Assembly (NCBI GenBank): GCA_030998015.1
Contig: JARWMV010000075.1
Span: forward strand, 1-64,000
Direction of reading: 5' to 3'
Length of the DNA: 64,000 nt
Source of the DNA: Ceratorhiza oryzae-sativae
Lineage: Eukaryota > Basidiomycota > Agaricomycetes > Cantharellales > Ceratobasidiaceae
Shown here one piece after another: positions 34,901 to 46,869 of the stretch (position 1 is the first letter of the stretch; every line of letters begins with the position of its first letter). The position numbers and the translations under genes are program-made. The notes below the pieces were generated by a model. That model was not told the origin of the DNA and made no database searches. It worked only from the letters and a program-made list of their open reading frames with translations.

Positions 34901-37900
34901 AAGGCCCACCTTCCAGTGGCCCAATGTGTTCCACATGTCTCAAGTTTCATTTGCCAGTACACCAAATGCAATTCTTGGGTATGCCATATGGCAGCCAGGC
35001 CCAATGGTTGTCAACGTAATTGTGGGCTATGCAAACAAGCTCCTGTTGTTGATTCAATTCTGTCCACTGCTGGAGTGCTATGAAGCGTTGCCTTGCAGTG
35101 AGGCAGTGCAGTCCCTGCTGACTGTGGGTATGATCCTTTGATGCCTCATCTATGGTGGGGAGCAGTGCCACCACTGTGTCTTGCCATTTTGATGCATCTC
35201 CAGAGAACGCAATCTGGCAAGGTAGTGCAACCTTGAGTGTGCTGAGTTGATTGAAAACATCTGGCTGGATGTCAGGGGACCCCCTCACAAAGGTGCACCT
35301 TCATGAAAATCTGCAGTGGGAGGTTGCATAAGATATTTGTGAGCTCCTGCGAATGAGGCATCCCATGGGGCCACTCCTTGTAGTCCTCAGTGTTGGACTA
35401 TTCTCCTTCAACCTTGTCAGGCTCGGGAAGGACATCTGCAAACTGGTCATCAAGTCTTGCTTGGCTCTGCACCTGTACCCTTTGCTGTCAATTGGGCGCC
35501 ACTTCTGGAAAGATCCTCCAGGCCTGCTCCACCTGCTGGCTAGGAGCACATGAAGTTGAGCCATCCGGATCCAAGTTAGTCTTCCCCATAATCAACCTGT
35601 GGAGGTCGCTCTCAGTATCTGCAAAGCAAATGTACTGAATTGTTCATATGGAGATCAACCTATCCCCAGACATCCTTGGTGGACAGCCCTTCACAATGCA
35701 AAGTGAATGCAAAAAATGTGCATGCAGCAGCCAAATGGGGACAAGGGAGCCGTCATCTGAAAATCGATGGACGCTTGATGAGTCACATATCTTGTCCCAT
35801 GTGCCACTGTCATCAGGCCAATTCACTAATGCGTTTGTCATCCAGACTAGAGTGACGAAGAGTGAGCAGTAGAGGGACAGTTTGTCTAGCACAATCACCT
35901 GATGAGCCTCCATCCAACAGCACAAGATAGAGTAGATAGATGTCAGCCTGAAAGGCTTCCATCCCCTGAAGTCTCATCAGTGTGCAGCTTGTTGCAATGA
36001 CTCATTTGATCACATACCAGTAGGTTTCAGGCTCCACCACATACATCCAAGAGTGCAGCCTTGCATCAGGTATGCAGAGCTGGACAAACGGGTACTGGGA
36101 GAACTCAGCTCTCACTTCAATCCACATGTACATGACATGCAAGGCTGGTGCATCTTGGAAGGCCCTGCACAACAGTTGAAAGTGATGCTCATGCCATTTG
36201 TTGAAATTCCCCAAGACCTGCTGGCAGGTGATGCATTTTGAGTGGTGTGGCAGGCTCAGGACCTTGCACCTGAGGCTCTGCCCATCTCGGCTGCTAATTG
36301 GCAGTTGAGGTTGCACCATTCATGTGTGACCACTGCTGTAAGCTTGTAGCCAGTCGGTTAGTTGAGCTGGATAGGCTGTAAATGCAGGGAAAGGGAGTTG
36401 CATGGGGGCTCTGCCCACCCATGTTGTCTGTTAGATGGCATAGGTCGCAACGTCCTCCCTGGTCGTGAGTGCTACATCATGTGCAATCAGCCAACCGTTA
36501 TCAGGGCAGAGTGTGCATTGATGATGTGCGATTTGTCATGATCTATGTACTTATAAGCATATACATTGAGCAAGCATTGTGATAAAAATTGGAGACAGGA
36601 GTGTTATACACCAGTTTCTCCGTAAATGCAGTACACCCCTGTCAACAAGGAACTGTTGCGCCTAATTTCCCTTGGTGTACATGTGTGCTTTGGCTGCACC
36701 ATTCTCTACTAGGGTGCCTTCATTCAAGGATGACAAGACTTGTCTGGTGCTTTGTTCAATATGCTTGCTGTTCTTTCCTGCCTCCTGTGCCGTTTTGGTC
36801 ATGATGTATGGGTGTGGGATTTTATGACTCATACATGATTGTTTGACGTTCGAATCCAGCATGAGATGCTTCGTATGACTGGAGGACCAACCGTTGCAGA
36901 GCAGATATGAATGTGATTCTCTCCAATATGAATGGTAGTAAATTATATGCAGTGGGTATCCACTCTCAGCCAGTCACCTGATTGACTTGCATAATCAATT
37001 CTTGTAGAACAACAGCAATGATGTCAACCAACAAGCCGGAATAGGAAACTTGGAAAGAATACCTGAAAGACTCCAGCTCCATTTCTGCTGTGTCTGATCC
37101 TGAATTAAACTGGACGCCCTCCTGACTAACAAGTTTAAGGATAAAGTACACGTTTTGCCACTGCCTGTTGAAGAGGAAGCACACTCATCTGGCAATAGAG
37201 AAGTAGTAAACTCCAGATACAAGTTGGTTCCATCAACTGTTACACATGATCCTACGCAATCGTATTACGGCCTGATGGAAGACAACGATTGTAGTACAGC
37301 ACAACTTCTGCCATGAATCCATGCAAGGCTGCAGCCATTAGTCGATTGAATAGTTGACACTGATGGATCAAAGAACTGGTTGGGATCTTAAAACTCAATG
37401 TGGAGGCCTCGTTCTGTGAACAATCGACAATCAGGCTTCTATACCACAAGGCAGCTATACGTGGTAGCAGGCAATATCTGTTGGAGTGAAAATTTCGTTT
37501 GTATTACAAGTCGGGAAATGCAATGTTTAAGTAGAATCAATAAACTAGGTTGGGCAGGAGAAAAAATACGGAACCACAGCAACGTATGTTCCAGCGTGCT
37601 TCTGCAGCTTGCCAGCAAAGAAGTCAGACTGCAGAGGCCACATCTGACCACAAATCAAACACTTGACCATAACTTTGATCTTGTTGAATGGCTGGCTGTT
37701 GGAGCCATCATGTTTGACCTCCCATGTTTTGGCGGAACCTTGCCTACGACACTGCACATACTCCCCATGGGGCAGAGTTGGACATGTGCACATGGATAGT
37801 ACACTGGGAAGGGGCTTTCCCAGTGGTCAGCTTTGGAATGGAGCATACAGCCACAGTGTTGGCTCAGCACCTTGCGCCATGCACAAGATGTTGGTGTGGC

Positions 37901-40198
37901 TCGATGAGAGGGAGTCCGTGATCCAGGTGTGGAACATGGTCTCAACCGCCTGCAGGTCTGGGTTCACCATCCATGCGCTTAGCCAAACCACAAGGTTCAA
38001 GAGGTAGGCGGGGCTTAGCTTTGTGTTCATGGCACCAATGAACGTTTGAACATAACCCAATGGGCTGTAGAGACAACTTTTTGTCAGTAACATGGGCGAC
38101 GGTATTGAAGTTTGTCATATTCACCTGTCGATCCAATCCACTAGCTGCTGCATGAATCCTGAGTGGTGCAGGGGACCACCGCAGCACAGCATGAATACCC
38201 AAGTTTCCCTTGCATTCTGCAAGCAATGATCCACTACGGATAGCGAAGTCTGCAGAAACTGATCTTGCATGTCAGAAGAATTTTGCCTAGCTTGTTCTCA
38301 AGGACTAACTTGTACTGGAGGCACAGCCAAAGTCAGTGCCGTCTGGTATCCCTGCTCCCCACTCAGACCATGCATCAAGAAGATGGCAAAGACGCGGTAT
38401 GAGGCTGGGTGCCAATCCCTGCATCATAGAGGTTGGCGTTGTGGAAGATGTAGATTGACTATGGACCTACAGTTTGTTGAGGACTGGTCCTTCGTCTGCT
38501 ATTTGCTCAATTTTGATGGGCTTCACCATGCACTGAGGGATATGTTTCATTCAGCCACTATGTGTTGGAGAGAATGATAGGACTCACCACCCAACCTTTG
38601 TTCAACCACCTGCCACTCAGCATCAAACTTAGATGCTTTGCAATTGGCCAGAATTGCTCTGCGTAGTACAACAGAGCAACCATCCGTGGACAGGATGCAT
38701 CAGCAGGCTTGTAGCGGTGCCTGGGTATTGGTTTCACATAGTGCTATGATGCCATACAAATGCAATGGTCAGTGCCAAGCGCATGCCCACCACGGTCTAG
38801 CTTACAGGGTACAGGCTGCCCATCTCCCCATTCCAGCAATCGAAGCAAATAAATTCTTTCCTGGAGACTGAAAGTGGTGCACGAGCACCAGTCGGTGAGA
38901 ACATATCGAGGACGACACATGTGTTGTCAAACTTGAAAGGATCATCCATGACAGGACTGTCCAAGGGGACAGAATCATGCTCTGGGTCTAACAGAGCTTC
39001 CACAGACTCGTCGTAGCTTACTTGCCTGCAGCAAAATGCAGATTGGCAATGCTTACACCACACCAAATAATCAATCTCCACCACCCCACAATGCTTGCAG
39101 CACTTGTGCTCGAGAGGCTGCTCTGCCTGGTTGGCTACAGCCAACAAGTGATTGCTGATGATCTATGAGTAGAACTGGTTCAGTAATCAACATTCAACAC
39201 AGCCAGAAGTGCAACTCACGTCAAACCAAAAGTCCTTGTCTGCCTGATCGCCTTGTGCCACAAGGCTCGTTGACCCTAACTGAGACTCTGGTTCAGCCAC
39301 GATTTGCAAGCTTCGGCTGATCAAGTGGACTTACTCTTTCTGCTGCTTCGTTCACACTCTGGACCAGTTCAGCAGCGGTGAGGGGCAGGTGAAGATTGAT
39401 TGATGTATAGGGAGCTTTCCCCCAGATGGTCTCTTGCCCTATGTAGATGACCGCACCCAAATGTTTGTGCACCTTGTTGGCCAGATCGGAGAGTAAACCG
39501 TCGATTGGGCCTCAAGGCTTGAACGGGGAGTTGACGATCAACAGCAGCTGAGAGTCCACTGCGTACGTCATCAACTGCAGCTTCTCTTCACCAACTAAGA
39601 TCCCTTCTGCAATCTCAAGCTGGACTGCAGGACGGAGCACAAGCTTCTTCTCTGTGTAAGTGCGCAAAGCGATTTTTGTCTTCCTCCCTGCAGAATGATT
39701 GATTAAAATACTCTCGGCAATGGAAGCAATGTCCTCACACTTTGCTCAACATGTAATGCACAATGGGCCCCCAAAGCTGGTATCATTGATCATCCCCAGA
39801 GCCTTCAGCAGTACGTTGTCATGCTCCGCTGTGGCTTCAATTGTCTGGCTGACGCAAAGGGGACAACAGCAGCAAACGTGCTGGTTGTCCCCATGTAGCC
39901 TGAATACTCTGCCATCCTCATCCAGGATGGATCTGGCTTCAATCAAATCGAAGCTGCTTGTTAAATACATGCTCAGCCAATTTTCTGATCAGAGGCTCGA
40001 CAGCCAGTTAAGGAAGGGCCTGGTGGCAGAGTTGTGCGCCATGATGTGACACGCTGCCATCGCTGCATTCAGGGATGCCAGCAAGCGTTGATCAAGTGTA
40101 TTGGGGGACGCAGTCAAGGGTGAGCATTCGCAAAGCAAGCTCTGCAAGCTCAATCGTTGTGTCTCAGGACCGTAGTGGACGTCAACAGGATTGTCCAT
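28956..40198 (-). pseudogene. SNF2-family ATPase with N-terminal Cys-rich domain, decayed multi-exon gene
   Basis: Minus-strand exons from ATG 40198 to about 28956 add up to one very large protein. A Cys-rich zinc segment (CCKHC, CKHC, CC; 39147-38797) lies near the N-terminus. The ATPase has motif I NEVGLGKTTQ (about 32272-32301), motif Ia PHLIVVPCTL (about 32050), motif II YDESHLLWN (about 31650), motif III ATATP, motif V GSAGLNLENASVLIFM (about 30290) and motif VI GCLWQLGQVNQV (about 30160). A Pro/Ser-rich then Lys-rich tail follows. These are diagnostic for SNF2 translocases; the overall layout recalls large mobile-element-associated SNF2 proteins of Agaricomycetes (memory). In-frame TGA codons at 39989, 39512, 34214 and perhaps 29888 show decay. 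Exon limits are mostly unresolved. Confidence 0.7.
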
Positions 40199-40939
40199 CT
40201 TCTGTTGCAAGGGTCAGCTTGGGGTGATCACCTATGTACTTCATCAATATATGATGCGACTCACTGGAAGGTTCGCTTCACAAGTCAGAGTATCACCACA
40301 AACGATCATTATTTTTTGGGTTCGAACCACTGCCTTGATTATCTGTGCAAAACACCCAGGTTGGGTGACCAGGGAGACCTGGTTGGCAACATAGCTGGAC
40401 GAAACAGACAGGTTCATAGTGTTGGTTTGGAAAAAGCTCAAAAATGTAAAAGGCAAGGTCAATGGGTGCAAGTAGTGAGAGAGAGACACAACTGGTCACA
40501 TGACTGCAATCATTTCACCAATCTGTTTGGACCCTGAGACACATTGCACAACCGGTCCAATCCGAGCTGAACTGGTGGTGTGCATTAGGTAAGTCTGCAC
40601 ACCTTATTGGCCTGGCAGCTTCCCTACAGAGGGAGACAGGTATCTTCTTTCTCATGGCCTCAGGACTACATTCCTAGCCAGCAACACATTGTTGCAGCAC
40701 ACAAACCCTGGTCAGATCTTACCCAAAAAGCACTGGAACCAAGCTAACGGTCATACCAATTTTGTCAAACCAACCCTTGACATCTCCTATACCTTGCTTC
40801 ACTGTGTCTGGCAAGGCTCCTGTGACCTGGTCCAAGACCAGTTCCTTCTCCTCAAACGCTTGTCAGATTATCATTTCATCCTCTGCTTTTTTCTGAAAGG
40901 TTTCCGCCTCATGTCTGGTGCTTGCCAATTTGTGTCACT
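40199..40939. other. No gene resolved between SNF2-like gene and kinesin fragment
   Basis: Short frames only. The part near 40900 may still contain decayed coiled-coil sequence of the kinesin fragment. Confidence 0.4.
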
Positions 40940-41345
40940 CCCAACCCAATTATTGCTGGGTGTTTGCCAATTTGTTAGTCTGTTTCACCAAGATCTCCCC
41001 CTGAGCCTTGAATTCCTCCCTCAGTGCCCTGCATTGATGTAGGGCAACCTCAGCCTGTATCCTCAGCTCCTCCAGCATGGTTTTGCCTCCCTCTTGCACA
41101 GATTCGATCTCCCTCAACATTCTGGAGAAATGTACACGCCATTCTTCTCCTGTGTCGCAACCAGGTCAGCCTTCAGCTGTGCAATCTTGCTAACATGCTC
41201 CTTCAACAATGCGTTATGAGGCACACGTGCATTAAGTTCCGGGTGGTTATGAATGGCTTTGGCTTGGAATGCATAGTTGAGGGTGGATAGAGTCTTTTCC
41301 ATGTTGGATCGAGCTGGGGATATAGTAGCAATAAGGCATGCATTA
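40940..41345 (-). pseudogene. Kinesin-5 (BimC/Eg5 type) fragment: end of motor, neck linker and start of stalk
   Basis: The minus strand reads ATISPARSNMEKTLSTLNYA and then AFQAKAIHNHPELN, the end of a kinesin motor and its neck. It continues with LLKEHVSKIAQLKADLVAT and EKNGVYISPE, specific to the kinesin-5 family. After a frame change near 41115, a coiled-coil-like segment follows (LREIESVQEGGKTMLEEL, then QAEVALHQCRALREEFKAQ). The catalytic motor core with the P-loop is not visible upstream, and the stalk is lost in stops after 40950. Kinesin-5 slides spindle microtubules and is essential and normally single copy in fungi, so this is best read as a captured or duplicated dead fragment. Confidence 0.75.
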
Positions 41346-42329
41346 CCACCTCACAGGCTGGAGTGTTTGAAGCCAACAATTTTCGTAGATTTGCTGAACA
41401 TTTGTCATGTGTTTGCTCTTTCATGTTCTTGATAAACATGTAACATCGCTCACCAAGGTGTTCACTTACTTCTAGCTAGAAGGGATACTGCTGGGATGAT
41501 ATTGTCATAGAAACGCTCAGAACAACTATTGATATCCAATTCTAGACTCAGAGCATTCATTTTGCCCATGGTTTGCAAGACATCCGTGAATTGCATAATT
41601 CTGCTCTCTCACGTGTTGTTTGTTGGTTCTGGGTGAACTTCTGACAAATGGAAACGTTGACCATTGTAAAAGATGCTATGTAAAAATCACATTGCAAGCT
41701 CAAGGATATACAATCAGACCCTAGATTACTTTGCCACATCGGATTTGGGACCGCCCTCTGGACCATTACTGTCTTTTCACTTCAGCCAAGCCGAACATGA
41801 TTCCTCGATCCACATACCTGACGTCAGTCTTGTTGTATGTTGGATCTTCAATGTGTGTTTCCTCAGCTGCCCCTGCACCTGTAATCTGTTAACACTGGGC
41901 CGGGAGCTATCCTGCAGGCTTGGGTGTGCTCACCCTGTTCGCACTCTGAGTCGGAGTTGCAGCCAAGGGGCCCTTATGTCGAGTCAGTACACATATTTGC
42001 TACTGATTGGATTAGTCACTCTCATGGTGAGGAGCCTTTCCGCCAGTCTTTTTCCAAGCTGTCTGCCTGAAACAGGCCATGTTGGTGGTGGGAGGATAGC
42101 ACATTATCTAGATCACGTGGCTTGGCCAAATCCCCTTACACCGGAAGCAAATAATCCACATGTCATGTGCCAAGATCCATTTGTTTTTGCTACAAACTAT
42201 GACCATCTCAACTGCACTTCTCATGGATGCAAGCCGAACCTCACTTGATGGCCCTGCTCATGTGGCAGTGAAGGATAAAGGTTAGTCGCATCACTGGGCC
42301 CTGCCCGCCTCAGCCAGAAACATGCCGGT
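41346..42329. other. No gene recognised
   Basis: A 191-codon plus-strand frame (41673-42248) spans much of this stretch, but its composition and lack of domains do not support a gene. A minus-strand frame at 41203-41439 is only partly explained by the kinesin fragment. Confidence 0.45.
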
Positions 42330-43640
42330 TGGGGCTGCGCCTCCCACAACTACCCTCCCTCACTGTGCCCCAGAAGATGATGTGCTTATGCTCTTCCCCA
42401 GCTATGCCTAGACGAAACTCAGCAGGCCTGGGCACTGCAAACACAGGCTCTGCCCTCCTTGCCCAGCTCTCGCCTGGCCCAGGTTGCAATGCCTGTGTTG
42501 TCCCTCTTCCACAGCAATACCCAGACGGCACTTGGCAGGCATGGGTGGTGCAAACATGGGCTCTGCCCTCCTTGGTAGGCTCTCACCTGGCCAGGGCCAC
42601 AACGCCTCCACCAACCCTCTTCCCCAGCTACACGCAGACAACATGCAACAAGCGTGGGTGCTGTAAACATGGGCTCTGCCCTCCTTGGCTGGCTCTGACC
42701 TGGCTGGGGTCACAGTGCCTATGCCATCCCTCCTCTCCAGCATAACCAGACAACACCTGGACAAGTGTAGTTGTTGCACATACAGGCTCTGCCCTTCCTT
42801 GGCCGGCTCAGAGCCAGCTGGGGTCGTGACACCTGCACCATCCCTCTTGCTCAGCGACACCTAGACGACACTTGACAGGCGTAGGCACTGCAAACACGGG
42901 CTCTGCCCTCCTTGGCTGGCTCTCACCCAGCCAGGGTTGCAGCGCCTGCGCCATCCCTCTGCTCAACCTATACCCAGACAACACCCGGGGAGGCATGGCC
43001 GTTGCAGATACAGGCTCTGCCCTCCTTGGCCAGCTCTTGCCTGGCTGGGGTTGCAGTGCCTGTGCCTTCCCTCTTCCCCATCTACACCCAGACGACACTT
43101 GACAGGTGTGGGCGCTGCAAACACAGGCTCTGCCCTCCTTGGTTGGCACTTGCCTGGTCAGGGTTGCAGCACCTGCACCATCCTTCTTCCCCAGCTACAC
43201 CCAGACAACACCTGGGCCAGTGTGGTCATTGCACACACAGGCTCTGCCCTCCTTGGCCAGCTCTCACCTGGCTGGGGTTGCAACACCTGCACCAACCCTC
43301 TTCCCCAGCTACATGCAGACAAGATTCAACAGGTGCGGGCGCCGCAAACTGGGCTCTGCCCTTCTTGCTCAGCTCTCGCCCAGCCAGGGTTGCAGCACCT
43401 GCACCATCCCTTTTCCCCTGCCACACCCTCACCATAGTTGGTAGCTGTTGGCACTGCAAACATGGGCTCTGCCCTCCTGGGCCGGTTCTCATCCAGCTGA
43501 GGTTGTAGCACCTCTGCCATCCCTCCTCACAGCTACACTCAGACAACACCAGGGCAGGCACAGTTGTTGCACATGCAAGCTCTGGCTTCCTTGGCCGGCT
43601 ATCATTGGGCATGGTTTGCAACATCTGAGCCAACCTTCAT
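42330..43640. repeat. 113-bp minisatellite, about 11 copies
   Basis: GGCTCTGCCCTCCTTGG recurs near 42446, 42560, 42675, 42786, 42899, 43012, 43127, 43239, 43349 and 43463, with a diverged copy near 43580, so the period is about 113 bp. Each unit also has CCTGCACCATCCCTC-like and CCAGACAACACCTGG-like blocks. Because 113 is not a multiple of three, long frames appear in several phases on both strands; none is taken as a gene. Confidence 0.9.
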
Positions 43641-43949
43641 CCCCAGGTCTACCCTCAAAACCTTGCACCAACTAGGGTCTAACATGAGTTATCCTTACCA
43701 GTGCCTTGTCACTCATTGCTGAGATTCAAATTTACAGGCGACATCAGCAATTTACTCATGTAGGTGACCCTCCCTCAATGATACAGTGAACGCTTATAGT
43801 AAATCATGTAATTGACACAAAATATATGTTGATTATGGTTGAGACATGTGGCAGAGTGAACAAAACCCTGCCTACTTGGACCCTGAATTGACAGGTCACC
43901 AACCCTCAGTCACGCGACCAACTGGACTTGCTGTGACCCATGCTCCATC

Positions 43950-45566
43950 ATGCACAAGCACCAAAAGATGCAGGCTAAGATACCACAATCGAACTTGCCG
44001 TTCGATGCTGGTACGTTTAGGGGGCTGGCTATGAACTTGGACAGGTTGGAGCCCACTGTGAGTCACCATCCCCCTGCACAAAGTGCAGGATCCGAGAGTC
44101 GAAGGAAGGCTGCATGTGAAATGTTGAGGAAAGCGACCTACAACATGGAGCAGCATATACTCAGCAGCGTTTCGAAGGCGATTGAGAGCAAGGGTGAGTC
44201 CTCAATGAAACAGCTTGATTCAGCTTGACCAACCCTTTCACAGCAGTTGTGCTCCCATTTTGAATGTGGGACCTTGAATCCCCAGAGATCTGGTGAAAAA
44301 TGAAATTGAGCTCTGAGGTTGGTTGCTTGGACAAGCTTGTTGGCCATCCCCCCACACACCTGAAAGCATCAGATGGTTCAAGATTAATAGTGGATCTCGA
44401 AGGGGTGTGTGTGCTGTGGTACTTCCCTGGGCTGATTGGTACTGGTCTTAGGGTAAGGCCAGTGAAATTATTTATCCCCCCCATGTTTAAGTGCTAATGG
44501 AAAGACCAGTTCAGCAAGAGCTTTTGAAGGCGATTGCAGCCCTAGCCACAGTCTATAGGCCACTCCTGGATGAGGAGATTTGAGATAGGCAAGCTCAGCT
44601 TGGCATGGTTGCAAACAAAAAGGTGGAACCTGTTTCTTTGAATCAAATACTGACTAGAAGTCAAACTAAAGCTACGGTCGGATCCACCAGTTGCCAGTCG
44701 ACGCAGAGCAAGGGTGGTGAATCGGAGATCCTCAATTGTGGATTTGATGAAGAGGAAGAGGGTGAAGACTTGAGCAAGGACCCAGCAGCTGCGCTCAGCC
44801 CATGGCAGGAGGGAAGTGGTGATACACAACCAATGCTGTATGTCGACACCAAAGACGAAATCGCCCTTGAGGATAGCAGCTCCAGAGCTGCAGCACTCCC
44901 ACAGGGGCCTGTGCTGACTATCAAGGGTCAAGTATTCAACGCAGCGGGGCTCATGTTGACTTTGTGTCCTTTTGCGTACTATTTCAGTCCAGGCTGGTTC
45001 CAAACTGGCATGCACTTTGTGAGTGATGGCAGTGTGTGAATGAACAGTTGACTTATCAAGAAAAAGAAACAGCCTATTGCGATGTTGTCCCACTTTAGGG
45101 ATGCTCTTGCACCCGAATCATGTCAACAGAACATCCACTTCTTGGAGGCAAAGCACCTGTATGACAGGCAAATGGGATACCTTACAGATATAATCCGTGC
45201 GCAGTTAGGGCAGCTGATGCAAGATGTTCAAGCACGCATGTCAAAGGTGGTCAGTCCAACTAGTGTTGCTGTCCAGAACGGCTGGACCAGCACGTTGCTG
45301 TGCTTTGGTGTAGCTGTCAATTGCATGAGCAAGCTTCACCAAGATACCAAGGGCATCAGGGCTGGGATGGATATCATCAGTCTTATTGGAATGTTCACAA
45401 AAGGTGGTGAGCTATGTCTCCCTGATGTGGACTTGGAGGTGGAGTGGACGCCAGGCTGCGTCAGAGCATTTGATGGCTACGACCTCAGGCACTATGTGAA
45501 GCCCTGGAAAGGTGGTATGAGAGTTGTGCTGATCTCGTTCTGCTGGAGCTCCACATGGTCAGGACT
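43950..45566 (+). pseudogene. TET/JBP-like 2OG-Fe(II) dioxygenase, 3'-truncated by an LTR
   Basis: The proposed exons are 43950-44193, 44492-45018 and 45073-45566, with matching phases. The last carries the dioxygenase core: LHQD (HxD, iron ligands), then GGELCLPDVDLEVEWTPGC, then RAFDGYDLRHYVKPW with the distal His, and GGMRVVLISF with the Arg expected to bind 2-oxoglutarate. The order HxD...GGEL...H...R matches the TET/JBP superfamily, which oxidises 5-methylpyrimidines in DNA; this family is expanded in Agaricomycetes together with transposons (known). An acidic Ser-rich linker precedes the domain. A TGA at 44581-44583 interrupts exon 2. The frame runs into an LTR at 45567, so the C-terminus is missing. 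Substrate is not shown by the sequence. Confidence 0.65.
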
Positions 45567-46868
45567 TGTTATGGATCACTAACATTTTCTATTATTTTAG
45601 TCTGCTCTGCCAACCTCAAGCGATGCCTCTGTAATTAAATTGTGAAATACTTGAATTTGTATGCACTCTGAATTGTACTATTTTCTGTTCCATTAAATAG
45701 TACAAAATTCCCGCTCTCCAACTCATATTTTATTAAGATTTTACGATAAGATCTCAGAGAGATACAGAGGTTGTGATATTTCCTCTTATCAGGAGATATT
45801 GATTACAACATCGCACCGCTCATATCTCGGCAACCGCTTACGCTATCAAAGCGATCTTATGCTCTATCGATAGCTAATCTTCGGCAGTATCTGCTGCCCG
45901 AAGATCGTCGCGATCCACCGGATCCTCACGCCGGAATGGCCCAAAGATCATTAGAATCTTACTGGACCATCAATCAAGATCTAATGACTCCAGTGAGTCA
46001 GGAGAGCTTCCCAAATTGATCCAGAAGCTTCTCTGACTCACTTTATGACTCACTGAGATGTAGCCTCTGTTCATTACATGTATATACTATGATAATATGA
46101 TCTACAAGCCAATAGCAGGTCTCAGATGCATCAATGCCTTTGATCCACACCCTGTCTTTACTCTTTTATCCTATACTGGGCTAGGGTGTACCCCAAGTAT
46201 AGCAGTACCCTCTTTTGATGATTGCACTGGCATGCATGTATCTATTTGGCTCTGGAATACCCTCCTCAGGGTATAAAAGGACCTCCTCTGAGGCCCTTCC
46301 AGAACCATTCCCTCCTCTACTCAACCCAGACTGGTTATTGGTTTCTTTTCTCTTTCTATTTCTCTTGTCTGTGTGTGATTTCTTATATAACTAGTACTGA
46401 GGAATAAAGTACCATATTAGTTTATACTGTCTGAGTCATTGTATCTTATATACAGAGATATAAGGATACAATATTGCCTGATTGAGCATGACATTAAGTA
46501 CCAGCTATTAGAGGAAATCTAAGTACCTGTAGCTGAGGAAGTACATGCATTAGGCAGCCCACCATCTATCCTATAAGCTATCACTTAAGTCTAGTATTAA
46601 GATTAGTATCAGTTAGTCCAAGCGACTAGGGCTGAACTACATTTAAGATATCTAAGGGAACCTGACCATAGTAGTCTTGCTCTTTATACCTATAAATTAG
46701 TCAGTTTACACTGTGAAAGATTTACTACCTTGAGTGTTACTTGATTGCATTGCAACTACTTTGAGCCTTCTTACTCTAGTCTAAGAAGTATTGAGTACAA
46801 TTAGTGTATACTAACATATCTACATTTTCTTAAGCTCTAGATATTCAAGTGTACCCTGACCCGTAACA
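45567..46868 (+). mobile_element. LTR, forward arm of an inverted pair
   Basis: This full 1302-bp LTR has the same family and length as the solo LTR at 26485. It begins TGTTATGG and ends CCGTAACA. A TATA box (TATAAAAGG, about 46272) and AATAAA (about 46402) are kept. It follows the dioxygenase frame directly, and GGACT precedes it. The other side holds no matching duplication. Confidence 0.9.
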
Positions 46869-46869
46869 A

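Noticed and set aside
36995..37222. A TGSGKT string suggesting a P-loop ATPase on the minus strand
   Set aside because: The surrounding frame has no other kinesin or NTPase motif, and the SNF2 P-loop is clearly elsewhere (about 32.29 kb).
41673..42248. A 191-codon plus-strand ORF
   Set aside because: Residue composition is not protein-like, and no homologous motif or intron context supports it.
42329..43675. Several long frames in the 113-bp minisatellite
   Set aside because: They occur in many phases on both strands because the CT-rich repeat has few stops; none has start context, introns or a domain.
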